This document shows, one piece after another, positions 48,807 through 58,057 of a stretch of DNA of 64,000 bases. Origin of the DNA: Paramicrobacterium fandaimingii (GTDB lineage Bacteria; Actinomycetota; Actinomycetes; Actinomycetales; Microbacteriaceae); assembly GCF_011751745.2 (NCBI RefSeq), contig NZ_CP061170.1:1736001-1800000 (forward strand). Reading direction: 5' to 3'. The notes under the pieces are model-generated. The model was not told the DNA's origin. It was given only the letters and a program-made list of their open reading frames with translations, and made no database searches. Each line of letters begins with the position of its first letter. Within the stretch, counting starts at the first letter, position 1. Made by a program: the position numbers and the translations under genes.

Positions 48807-49031
48807 ATGTCGCACACCGGTACACAAACTGTCGACGAAGTTCAGCCCCAGCTGACCGCGGCGGATCGATGTGATAGCTGCGGCGCGCAAGCTTATATCC
48901 GCGCTGTTGTCAGCAATGGCGAACTGCTGTTCTGCGCACATCACGGGAAAAAGTACGAGGAAAAGCTCATGGCTGTTGCCGAGAGCTGGCTCGACGAATC
49001 TGATCGGCTTCTCGAGGACGCTCGCGCCTAA
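48807..49031 (+). CDS. Small zinc-ribbon-like actinobacterial protein (DUF7455-type)
   Basis: This 74-residue protein has CDSCGAQAYIRA and LLFCAHHGKKYEEKL, a CxxC ... CxxH arrangement likely to bind zinc. Such small proteins are conserved in Actinobacteria near sigA and topoisomerase IV genes; the function is unknown. GAGGAG lies seven bases before the ATG. A hairpin terminator follows the stop codon. Confidence 0.88.
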   Translation: MSHTGTQTVDEVQPQLTAADRCDSCGAQAYIRAVVSNGELLFCAHHGKKYEEKLMAVAESWLDESDRLLEDARA

Positions 49032-49036
49032 AACGT

Positions 49037-49080
49037 CACGACGTACGCGGGCGGATGCTTCGGCATCTGCCCGCGTCGTG
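49037..49080. terminator. Bidirectional terminator with TTCG loop
   Basis: CACGACG...CGCGGGCGGATGC and its near-exact complement close on a TTCG tetraloop between the small zinc-ribbon gene (+) and the racemase-like gene (-). The long GC stem can terminate both. Confidence 0.7.
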
Positions 49081-49096
49081 GTTAACGCGCGATGCA

Positions 49097-50167
49097 TCAC
49101 TCGACGTAGATGTGCTCGGCCGACCTCGCTAGTCGAATCACGATCTCTTCGCCGATGGAACCCATGGCGTCCGCCCACACCTGAAGCGATGCTTCCCCGT
49201 GCGCTCCGTTCCCGAAGAGGTAGACCTCGTCTCCGACCGCTGCTTCGCCTCCGCTGACATCAACGTCAGCGTCTGTGCTGCTGACGCGAACAACAGGGAA
49301 GCGGCGATCTCGAATGGCGACGTGGGTGGCCCCTGCGGCCTCGCTGTAGAGCCCATTCACCTGTCCGACGGGAATGCGCGCAATCGTTCGACGATTCACC
49401 GTCTCAACGGAGCTCACTGTTGATGAGAGCGTGAGTGCGGGTGTGAGTCCGAGCTGCTCTGGACCGATGCCGTCCCCGGGCGCGATCCCGTACACAAACG
49501 CCCCGACACGGACCATGTCGTATCGGGCATCGGAACGCTCAAACGAGGCGGCACTCGCCGCGAGGTGACGCACCCTGGGGTGCAGCCCAGCGGAATGCGC
49601 TTGACGAATCGCTGCATTGAATCGATCGATCGCCGCGGAATCGGCTTCGAAAGATGCCTCAGCGATGTGCGTCCACATTCCGGTGACGTCGATCACACCC
49701 TCGTGCTGAAGTTCGGCAGCCCGCCGGACGAAGCCTGGCCAGCTGTCCGCAAGCACTCCGGCCCGGTGCAGGCCGGTATCGATCTTCAGGTGAACGCGTG
49801 CGCGGTCGCCTGTGCGCCGTGCCGCTTCGGAAACGCGCTCAAGCATCGACGGGTACGACACGCCAAGATCGACGTGAGTGGCGATGGCTGCGTCGAGATC
49901 GTCCTCTTCGCCGAACACCCAGGCGAAGACCATGGCGTCAGGTGCCTCGTCGCGTACGGCGCGCGCGGTGGCGAGGTCGAGAGCGCCGAATCGCCGAAAG
50001 CCGGCACCCGAGAGCGTGGACACAACGTCAGTAACTCCGTGCGCGTACGCATTGTCTTTGACGACGATAGCCACCTCTGCAGGGGCGACCCGCTGCGCGA
50101 CGAGCTGCGCATTCCTGATGAGAGCGCTGCGGGAGACAACCGCACGGGCGTGGGATCCTCTGCTCAC
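49097..50167 (-). CDS. Alanine-racemase-like protein: intact N-domain, degenerate C-domain
   Basis: This 356-residue protein keeps the whole PLP-binding barrel of alanine racemase: the Schiff-base lysine in VVKDNAYAHG (K37), VHLKIDTGLHRAG, MWTHIAEAS, and YDMVRVGAFVYGIAPG. The C-terminal domain is shortened and altered. The catalytic tyrosine motif (usually SYG) is missing, and GRVSMDQ is reduced to VVRVSSTDAD. The GTG start overlaps the stop of the preceding gene by four bases (GTGA). That gene encodes an intact racemase C-domain with the missing tyrosine. I infer that the two proteins form one heteromeric racemase; alone this one may be inactive or act on another amino acid. Confidence 0.82.
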   Translation of the reverse strand: MSRGSHARAVVSRSALIRNAQLVAQRVAPAEVAIVVKDNAYAHGVTDVVSTLSGAGFRRFGALDLATARAVRDEAPDAMVFAWVFGEEDDLDAAIATHVDLGVSYPSMLERVSEAARRTGDRARVHLKIDTGLHRAGVLADSWPGFVRRAAELQHEGVIDVTGMWTHIAEASFEADSAAIDRFNAAIRQAHSAGLHPRVRHLAASAASFERSDARYDMVRVGAFVYGIAPGDGIGPEQLGLTPALTLSSTVSSVETVNRRTIARIPVGQVNGLYSEAAGATHVAIRDRRFPVVRVSSTDADVDVSGGEAAVGDEVYLFGNGAHGEASLQVWADAMGSIGEEIVIRLARSAEHIYVE

Positions 50168-50709
50168 CGGACAACGTTCCTTTCGACGCGATCATCGAGG
50201 CACGCGGCAATCGAAACCGGCGATTCTCCGATTGACGCCGCCCACTCCGTGAGTGGAACCTCATGGCGGCCCGGATCTCCGAAAACGCAGACGCGCGATC
50301 CAGGCGACACAGGAGCGTCGCCGGCATCCACGACAAATTCGTCCATGGCGACGCGACCGACGATCGGCAACCGCATCGGACTCCCGTCGACAGGCGACCA
50401 TGTCACGGACGCGCGATTGCCTGCCTTTCGAGGAAGACCGTGCCCGTAGCCGATCGCAACACGCGCGAGTGTCGTCGGATGCTGCGTGACGAAGGTGTGA
50501 CCGTACGAGACACCGGAGCCCTCGGGAACCCGCTTAGTCGAGAGCACCTCAACGAACAGTCGAATGGGATCGGAGCTCACTGTCGCGTCAAACGCAGCAG
50601 CTGCAGCGGCATCGCCCGTGAGGGCATCGGCGATTCGTGAGTTCTGGGAAGCAGAAAGATACAGTACTCGTGCGCCGGCTGTGTGAGCATCGGACATCAA
50701 CGAGATCAT
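50164..50709 (-). CDS. Stand-alone alanine racemase C-terminal domain protein
   Basis: This 181-residue protein has about 45 N-terminal residues of unknown kind. An alanine-racemase C-domain follows: VEVLSTKRVPEGSGVSYGHT with the catalytic tyrosine (Y69), VAIGYGHGLPR, and VGRVAMDEFVVD (M122, D123). It has no PLP-binding barrel and no Schiff-base lysine. The ATG at 50709 follows GGAGG at a short spacing; an ATG four codons on is possible. It is the first gene of a coupled pair. The order (C-domain gene before N-domain gene) rules out a simple frameshift of one racemase gene. Confidence 0.8.
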   Translation of the reverse strand: MISLMSDAHTAGARVLYLSASQNSRIADALTGDAAAAAAFDATVSSDPIRLFVEVLSTKRVPEGSGVSYGHTFVTQHPTTLARVAIGYGHGLPRKAGNRASVTWSPVDGSPMRLPIVGRVAMDEFVVDAGDAPVSPGSRVCVFGDPGRHEVPLTEWAASIGESPVSIAACLDDRVERNVVR

Positions 50710-50828
50710 TTTCCTCCCCCGCGCGAAGGCGCGACCACAGTCTATCGTGGAGCGTCGGGGCCAGCGCACAGCACCGGCTCTCTATACTTGGGTGTTCCAG
50801 ACAGAAGACGATGGGAGCGCCCCGAGCT

Positions 50829-51848
50829 ATGCCGAAGGCAAACCGCCTCAAGATCCGCCTTGACTACCTCAAGAACCGAGCACGTCGGTTGGACATCGCC
50901 TCGGTCATCGAGCGGGCAAAGGACGTTTCGGCCGAGCACCACAAGCCGACGCCGATCATTGTCGTCGACATGCTGTGGTCGGCGGCGTTTCGAGAGACGG
51001 CATTCCAAGACTATGTCGATTGGGATTACGCGATCCTGAGTCGTGCAGAACGCGAGACGTTCATGACGCATTCGATTTCGAACCACATCGCCATGGAGCA
51101 CGATGCGGCGGAGCACCGAGGAATCTTCCACGACAAGATCGAATTCAACGCGGTATTCGATGAGTTCCTCAAGCGTGCGTGGCTTGACGTTCGCGAAGCC
51201 TCTGTTGACGAGGTTCGCGAATTCGTCGAGCGTGCGGGAACGGTCATCGGAAAGGTCCCGTTCAGCAGCGCTGGTCATGGCGTTCATCGCCATCTCGCCG
51301 ATGACGTGACCGATTGGAAAGACTTTCGCACACAGCTCCTCGACGACGGGCAGTTCTTGCTTGAAGAGGTCATCGAGCAGCATCCTGTTCTCGCTGAGAT
51401 ATGCCCTGGCACGGCGAACACGACGCGCGTGACGACTTTCTTCGACGGCGAAAAGACCCACATCCTGTCGATGGCACAGAAATTCGGACGCGGACAAGCG
51501 AGTGACCAGCAGACATTCGGTGGCTTCTACACGATGCTGAGCCTCGACGGCGCGTCAATGGGACGCGGCTACGACTCGCACAACAATGTGCACACGACCC
51601 ACCCGGAGTCCGGAGTATCCATTCCGGATTTCCAGCTTCCGCTCGTTGACACGATCCAGCCGTTCTTCGACGAGGTCGCCCGCGTGGTTCCCGACATGAA
51701 GTACGTCGGGTGGGACATCGTGATGAGCGAGAATGGCCCGGTCCTCGTCGAGGGCAACTGGGCCGCAGGCGTCTATGAGAACAAGCCGAGCGTCACAGGT
51801 ATTCGCACCGGCACCCGGCCGCGATTCCAGAGCATCATCGGCTTCTGA
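50829..51848 (+). CDS. ATP-grasp ligase (sugar-transfer-associated type)
   Basis: This 339-residue protein matches the ATP-grasp group often labelled sugar-transfer-associated. Its C-terminal half has VGWDIVMSENGPVLVEGN, whose Glu and Asn (E308, N310) would bind magnesium and ATP, and KVPFSSAGHG in the nucleotide region. ATP-grasp enzymes join a carboxylate to an amine through an acyl-phosphate. It is divergent from the racemase pair (119-base gap, TATACT at 50783-50788) and convergent with a CofE-like ligase. An amino-acid ligase acting with a D-amino acid from the racemase pair is an inference. An ATG at 50811 is also possible. Confidence 0.8.
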   Translation: MPKANRLKIRLDYLKNRARRLDIASVIERAKDVSAEHHKPTPIIVVDMLWSAAFRETAFQDYVDWDYAILSRAERETFMTHSISNHIAMEHDAAEHRGIFHDKIEFNAVFDEFLKRAWLDVREASVDEVREFVERAGTVIGKVPFSSAGHGVHRHLADDVTDWKDFRTQLLDDGQFLLEEVIEQHPVLAEICPGTANTTRVTTFFDGEKTHILSMAQKFGRGQASDQQTFGGFYTMLSLDGASMGRGYDSHNNVHTTHPESGVSIPDFQLPLVDTIQPFFDEVARVVPDMKYVGWDIVMSENGPVLVEGNWAAGVYENKPSVTGIRTGTRPRFQSIIGF

Positions 51849-51859
51849 CGGGCACAGAG

Positions 51860-51903
51860 AAATGGCTCGGTGCCCCGCACAACTGCGGGGCACCGAGCCA
51901 TTT
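51860..51903. terminator. Bidirectional terminator, 20-bp perfect stem
   Basis: AAATGGCTCGGTGCCCCGCA pairs perfectly with its complement around a CAAC loop between the ATP-grasp gene (+) and the CofE-like gene (-). A and T runs flank both arms, so it can end transcripts in both directions. Confidence 0.85.
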
Positions 51904-51915
51904 GCCTCAGCGGGG

Positions 51916-52617
51916 TTACGCCAGAGCCCTGATGATGCCGATGGGCGTGCTCTGATGCTTCTGACCAAGCGGGTTGTCTTTCAAGACACGCACCATATGA
52001 TCGTCGCCGGCGTGGCCGCGAGTATTGCCGAGGATGTTTCCCCCGAGATCGTTGATGTCGACGATCATCACATCGACTCGGCCCCCGAGTGCTGACTTGA
52101 GCACCTGGGCGACCTCGTCCGGGCGCTCGGGCCCGAGGACGACGTGGGAGTTGTACGGTGGAATGGTGTGGCTCGTCGGGCCGTCAATGGCGCGTGCTTT
52201 TTCTCCGGCGACGCGATAGAAGTCGCCAGAGCGTTTCAGCAGCTTTGAGACGACAGAGACGGCCGCAGCGAGCAGGATGCGGGGTGTTCCGCACTCGCGC
52301 AGCGCCATCTCCATGGTCTCCGGCATTCCGAGCCCAATTCCATAGGAAGTCTTGGTGACGTACTTCGACAGAATGCGCGCAAGCGGCCGCGGGGCGATGG
52401 AACTCACCGGGTAGGCTCGCCCCTGCGTGATCGCGACGATCTTCTCTGTGACAAAGACGACGTCACCGTCTTCGACGTACTCTCGCGCGAACGTCGATAC
52501 GACCTCGACGATGTCGTCGTCAGCGCCCACCAGACGGGTCTTCACCGGAATACGCTGGTAACGGACGCTGTCGACTGTCGTCTCGAGAGTCTTGCCTTCA
52601 TTGGCCTCTGCGGGCAT
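51916..52617 (-). CDS. CofE-like (coenzyme F420-0:L-glutamate ligase family) protein
   Basis: This 233-residue protein resembles the F420-0 gamma-glutamyl ligase superfamily. Features are GDVVFVTEKIVAITQGR near the N terminus, PPYNSHVVLGPERPDEVA, and DVMIVDINDLGGNILG with an Asp cluster likely to bind metal. Those enzymes add glutamate to F420-0 using GTP. Homologues also occur in bacteria with no F420, where the substrate is unknown. No other F420 genes are present in this window. It lies between sigA and the ATP-grasp gene. I call it a probable amide-forming ligase of unknown substrate. Confidence 0.75.
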   Translation of the reverse strand: MPAEANEGKTLETTVDSVRYQRIPVKTRLVGADDDIVEVVSTFAREYVEDGDVVFVTEKIVAITQGRAYPVSSIAPRPLARILSKYVTKTSYGIGLGMPETMEMALRECGTPRILLAAAVSVVSKLLKRSGDFYRVAGEKARAIDGPTSHTIPPYNSHVVLGPERPDEVAQVLKSALGGRVDVMIVDINDLGGNILGNTRGHAGDDHMVRVLKDNPLGQKHQSTPIGIIRALA

Positions 52618-52657
52618 GCCCCTGCCTTTCGTGAAAAACGGTGGAGACCGGGTTCTT

Positions 52658-53941
<1,284 letters not shown>

Positions 53942-54001
53942 GCGAGCACCCTTTCGGTCCGTGGCGCACCAGTTATGGTGCAGAATCACCGACGTGTATC
54001 G

Positions 54002-54030
54002 ATTTCGGACAGTACTAAGACCCATGTCAA
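54002..54030 (-). promoter_or_regulatory. Possible sigA promoter
   Basis: On the minus strand a perfect -35 (TTGACA, 54025-54030) is followed after 17 bases by CGAAAT (54002-54007), a weak -10. It lies about 60 bases before the sigA start. Only the -35 is strong, so the call is tentative. Confidence 0.35.
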
Positions 54031-54123
54031 GTCCCGCGCCCGCATCGTGAAATGCAGGCAGGGACACAATGGGTCCATTTCTCATTATGTCATGGATTTG
54101 CATCACCCTGTGACACACCGCGG

Positions 54124-55443
54124 TCACCCGCGGTTTCCACGCATCCTTCTGACCAGTGCAACCCAGAGAGGGGCCACTTTTATTCCTTCAGCCTCGGCCA
54201 GCGCTGACCGGGTTGTCCGCCTGGCAAGGAAGAGCATCACCACGCCGCCGCCAATCACCACGTACTGAACGAGGAAGGCGATCTTAAAGGACGCGAGGGA
54301 GTATGTCTGCTCGGGCGACGTTGCTTCAGGACTCAGCAGATCAAGAATGAAACCGATGACGAACATCATCGTGAAGCTCGCCAAAAACCCGCCGACGTTG
54401 ACGATGCCGTTCGCTGAGCCGAGCGCTCGACTGTGATTGAAGGTGCGCGCGAAGTCGAACCCGATGAGCGAGCCGGGGCCGCCGACGCCGAGCGCGACAA
54501 GAAGCACGATGAGCAGCCACATCGGCGGCTGCCCCGGCCACGCCAGAAAAGCGGTCCATGCGACGCCCATGACCGAGACGATCGTGAGAACAAGGTTGCT
54601 GCGACGCAGAGGGAACCGAGCCGTGAGGATGCCGAGGATCGGCCCGAAGACGACGCCGGAGAACACAATGACGAGCAAGAGGGCCGCCGCAGTCGATTCC
54701 GAGAGATGGAGCGCGTAGACCATGAAGGGGAACCCCCAGAGCAGGGAAAAGACGGTTCCACTCGACTGCGTTGTGAAGTGGGCCCAGAAGCCGAGTCTGG
54801 TGCCTGGGCGTTTCAGAGAGTCGAGAAGAATGTCGAGAGAGCTTCCCCAGGTGCGGCGAACCGGCCCCGTGCTGTCACTGGCGGGGCGATCCGAGATGCA
54901 GATGAGAACGCCAATCAGCATGAGGATGCAGAGAGAAGCGGCCGCGAGGTAGGCGCTCTCCCAGCCGATCGTGTTGAGCAGCAGGGCAAACGGCAGAGCC
55001 GAGAGCACCTGCCCGAACTGCCCGATATTCCCTGTCCATTGGCTGAGTGACGGCACAATCGGTCCGCTGAACCAATAGTTCACGAGTCGGAGAACTGAGA
55101 CGAAGATTCCTGCGTCGCCGATTCCCACGCACACTCGACCGAGTGCCGCGATCGAGAGGTCGGGGGCGATCGCGAGCACCGCTTGCCCGATGCTGATCAG
55201 AACGAGGCCGATGATGAGCAGCCGACGTGGCCCCCATCTGTCGATGAGCAGACCAATCGGAATCTGCATGGCGGCGTAGACGACAAGCTGCACCACAGCG
55301 AGAGAAGAGAGCGCTGCCGCCGTGATGTCGAATCTCTCGACAGCAGCTACTCCGGATACCCCGAGAGTGCTGCGTTGAAGGATCGCGACGACGTACGCCG
55401 AGACACCGACGACGAAAACGATCCAGGAGCGACGAGAGTTCAC
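54124..55443 (-). CDS. MFS transporter
   Basis: This 439-residue protein has about twelve membrane helices and the MFS loop motif between helices 2 and 3 ([16 protein letters not shown]). The segment [19 protein letters not shown] and a charged C-terminal tail are also visible. It is an inner-membrane transporter; the substrate is unknown. Its end is about 180 bases from sigA, and its start is close to the PAC2 gene on the same strand (20 bases), so they may be co-transcribed. Confidence 0.88.
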   Translation of the reverse strand: MNSRRSWIVFVVGVSAYVVAILQRSTLGVSGVAAVERFDITAAALSSLAVVQLVVYAAMQIPIGLLIDRWGPRRLLIIGLVLISIGQAVLAIAPDLSIAALGRVCVGIGDAGIFVSVLRLVNYWFSGPIVPSLSQWTGNIGQFGQVLSALPFALLLNTIGWESAYLAAASLCILMLIGVLICISDRPASDSTGPVRRTWGSSLDILLDSLKRPGTRLGFWAHFTTQSSGTVFSLLWGFPFMVYALHLSESTAAALLLVIVFSGVVFGPILGILTARFPLRRSNLVLTIVSVMGVAWTAFLAWPGQPPMWLLIVLLVALGVGGPGSLIGFDFARTFNHSRALGSANGIVNVGGFLASFTMMFVIGFILDLLSPEATSPEQTYSLASFKIAFLVQYVVIGGGVVMLFLARRTTRSALAEAEGIKVAPLWVALVRRMRGNRG

Positions 55444-55463
55444 TCCAGAGATGCTAGCCGTCG

Positions 55464-56396
55464 TCAGCGGTTCGGTGCGTCGCTGTCACCGTCTGATGCG
55501 CGCCGTCCGGCAAGATAGCGCTCAAGTTCCGCAGCAATATCGTCGGCGGACGGCAGGTTGTGCTCGTCCATCGTGAGCGGAGGGCGCTGCTCGGTGCCTT
55601 CCATGTACGTGTCGTATCGCGCTTCGAGTGACGAGACCAGCTTATGCAATTCGCCATTCTCAGCGACCTGCTCGTCGACGCGGGTGATGAACTGGCGTCC
55701 ATCTTCGCGAAGCTCGTCGCTCGGAAAGACAAGTCCGGATGCTGCCGTGTACAGCTCAAGCGCGGTGAGTGCCGCCGCGGGGTACTCGGTCTCGGTCAGA
55801 TAGTGCGGAATCAGAAGAGCGAAACCTGTCACCGGAAGGTCGTTCTCTTGAAGTCGATATTCCAAGAGGTGCAACACATTGGCTGGCACCTGCGTTGACG
55901 GGCGCCAAATCGACAGCGACTCAATCAGCTCTTCTCGATTGCCGCTGACGGCGGCGCCGAGCGGTCGCGTATGCGGAACCGGCATCGGAATGCCGTGAAC
56001 CCACGTTGTGTGACTGACGTCGAAACGCTCAATCAAACCCATCACCGTCTGGGTGAAGGATTCCCAGCGAAAATCAGGTTCATACCCGGTCAGTAGGAGG
56101 AAGGGTCGGCGCAGTTCGTCGTACGCAAGCGAGAGCGCGAGGCGAGAGGGTTCGTAGTTCGTCAGATGGTCGTGCTCAAACTGGATGATGGGGCGTCGGG
56201 CCCGATAGTCCAGAAGTTGGTCATTGTCGAAGATCGCGACATCGTCGTAGCTGAGGCTGTCGCGCAGATACGTCACAGCTTGCGCAATTGTGCTTCCGGC
56301 ATCGGAAAAGCCGGTAAGGCCAATGACCAGCGGCAGTCCCGCGGGGACGGCGGATGCCGACTCCGTGAAACGAACGAGGTCTTCAGGGATGCTCAT
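55464..56396 (-). CDS. PAC2 family protein (proteasome assembly chaperone-like)
   Basis: This 310-residue protein has the PAC2 fold signature: LPLVIGLTGFSDAGSTIAQA at the N terminus, LLTGYEPDFRWESF, and YLTETEYPAAALTALELY. Actinobacterial PAC2 proteins resemble eukaryotic proteasome assembly chaperones, but a proteasomal role in bacteria is not established, and Microbacteriaceae do not all encode proteasomes. It is divergent from pepA with an 84-base gap. Confidence 0.87.
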   Translation of the reverse strand: MSIPEDLVRFTESASAVPAGLPLVIGLTGFSDAGSTIAQAVTYLRDSLSYDDVAIFDNDQLLDYRARRPIIQFEHDHLTNYEPSRLALSLAYDELRRPFLLLTGYEPDFRWESFTQTVMGLIERFDVSHTTWVHGIPMPVPHTRPLGAAVSGNREELIESLSIWRPSTQVPANVLHLLEYRLQENDLPVTGFALLIPHYLTETEYPAAALTALELYTAASGLVFPSDELREDGRQFITRVDEQVAENGELHKLVSSLEARYDTYMEGTEQRPPLTMDEHNLPSADDIAAELERYLAGRRASDGDSDAPNR

Positions 56397-56480
56397 GCCT
56401 CCATGCTATTCGGGCACCGGTCCTTCGCGGCCGTTCCCTGTCGTGCCCAGAGCGAACGTCCGCGCCGATACCATGAATAC

Positions 56481-57959
56481 ATGAGCAAAATCTCTCTTGA
56501 TTTCGAAACTGAGTCCTCCCCAACGACTGAATCTGACATCACGGTGATCGGTGCCATCTCAACGTCGGACGGGCCGCGACTTCATGCCGTCGAAGGATTT
56601 GAGAGCCTCTCGGGACTGCTGAAGAAGCTCGGCGTGAGTGGATCCGCTGACGCGCTGTCTCGCGTCGTCGTCCCCGATTCTCCATCCACTGTGGTCGCTG
56701 TCGTGGGCCTCGGGCGAGAAGTGACGACCGATGCGCTCCGGGCGGCGGCAGGAGCGGCCGTGCGGCAGCTTGCTGGCACAGCATCCGTTCGCTTCGCTTT
56801 TCCGCTGACCGATCACGTCGACGTGATCGCTGTGGCAGAGGGCGCCGCGCTCGGGGCGTACGCATACACGCAGGAAAAGGGGAAGAGTGAACGATCGAAC
56901 CCCGTCGAGACCGTAACGATCGTCGCCCCAGAACCCCTCACTGCCGATGAAGCGAAGCGTGTGGCAGAGACGGCCCGCGCCGTGCATCTTGTTCGCGACC
57001 TCGGCAATACCTCCGCGTCAGTGCTCACGCCAGAGGTCTTTGCAGACACAGCGCTGGACGAGGCGTCGGATCTGCCCATCACAACCCGCGTCTGGGATGT
57101 CGCTCAGCTCGAATCAGAGGGCTTCGGGGGCATTCTCGGCGTCGGACGCGGCTCAGAACGCGGCCCACGACTTGTGAAGCTCGATTACTTCCCCGAGGGT
57201 GCGACACGTCACATTGCGATCGTCGGTAAGGGAATCACGTTCGACACGGGCGGACTCTCGCTCAAACCGGCAAGCGGAATGATGGGCATGAAATACGACA
57301 TGCTCGGCGCCGCGACGGCACTGGCAACCATCACAGCGGCCGCACGACTGGGCACCTCCACGCGCATCACCGCGTGGCTGTGCCTCGCCGAAAACATGCC
57401 GTCTGGATCGGCGACCCGGCCTGGCGACGTTCTGAAGATGTACGGCGGGCGCACGGTCGAGGTCACAAACACTGACGCGGAGGGGCGGCTAGTGATGGCC
57501 GATGGCCTTGTCGCAGCGAGTGAAGAGAATCCCGATCTCATCATTGACGTCGCAACGCTCACGGGCGCCGCCGTCGTCGCTCTCGGCAAGCGGTACACGG
57601 GCGTCATGGGGAACGACGAGAGCGCGACGGACGTTGTCAACGTCGCCGATGGCATCGGCGAGAAATTCTGGCGGATGCCGCTTCCCAGCGAACTTCGGTC
57701 GGCGCTCGACTCTGACGTTGCCGATCTGGTGAACGCGAATCTTTCGCGCCGCGAAGGCGGAATGCTCGTCGCGGGCCACTTCCTGTCGGAGTTCGTCGGC
57801 AATCGGGCCGACACTGACCAGCAGATTTCCTGGGTCCACCTTGACATCGCCGGCCCTGGTGACAATGGGACGTCCACCTACGGATACAACGGCAAGGGTG
57901 CGACCGGCGTCACCGTACGAACTCTTCTCACGCTAGCCGAGCGGCATGCTGGCGCGTAG
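56481..57959 (+). CDS. pepA: Leucyl aminopeptidase (M17)
   Basis: This 492-residue M17 metallopeptidase has the signature NTDAEGRLVMADGLV, with metal ligands in GKGITFDTGGLSLKP and MKYDMLGAA. The hexameric enzyme removes N-terminal amino acids in peptide turnover. The start is ATG at 56481 (MSKISLDF); the open frame upstream overlaps the PAC2 gene and is not used. It opens the pepA-lpdA-E2 series, the order seen around dlaT in Mycobacterium. Confidence 0.94.
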   Translation: MSKISLDFETESSPTTESDITVIGAISTSDGPRLHAVEGFESLSGLLKKLGVSGSADALSRVVVPDSPSTVVAVVGLGREVTTDALRAAAGAAVRQLAGTASVRFAFPLTDHVDVIAVAEGAALGAYAYTQEKGKSERSNPVETVTIVAPEPLTADEAKRVAETARAVHLVRDLGNTSASVLTPEVFADTALDEASDLPITTRVWDVAQLESEGFGGILGVGRGSERGPRLVKLDYFPEGATRHIAIVGKGITFDTGGLSLKPASGMMGMKYDMLGAATALATITAAARLGTSTRITAWLCLAENMPSGSATRPGDVLKMYGGRTVEVTNTDAEGRLVMADGLVAASEENPDLIIDVATLTGAAVVALGKRYTGVMGNDESATDVVNVADGIGEKFWRMPLPSELRSALDSDVADLVNANLSRREGGMLVAGHFLSEFVGNRADTDQQISWVHLDIAGPGDNGTSTYGYNGKGATGVTVRTLLTLAERHAGA

Positions 57960-58057
57960 TAAGGTCGAAGAGGCGCTTCAGCGCAACCGAACGGTCGCTC
58001 GCTGCACACCGGCGTGCGATCGAAACCGCATCAACAATCGGCAAAGGGAGAAGCTCA

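Noticed and set aside
49097..50709. A frameshifted single alanine racemase gene
   Set aside because: The C-domain gene comes before the N-domain gene and the second protein still has its own, altered C-domain, so one mutation cannot produce the arrangement.
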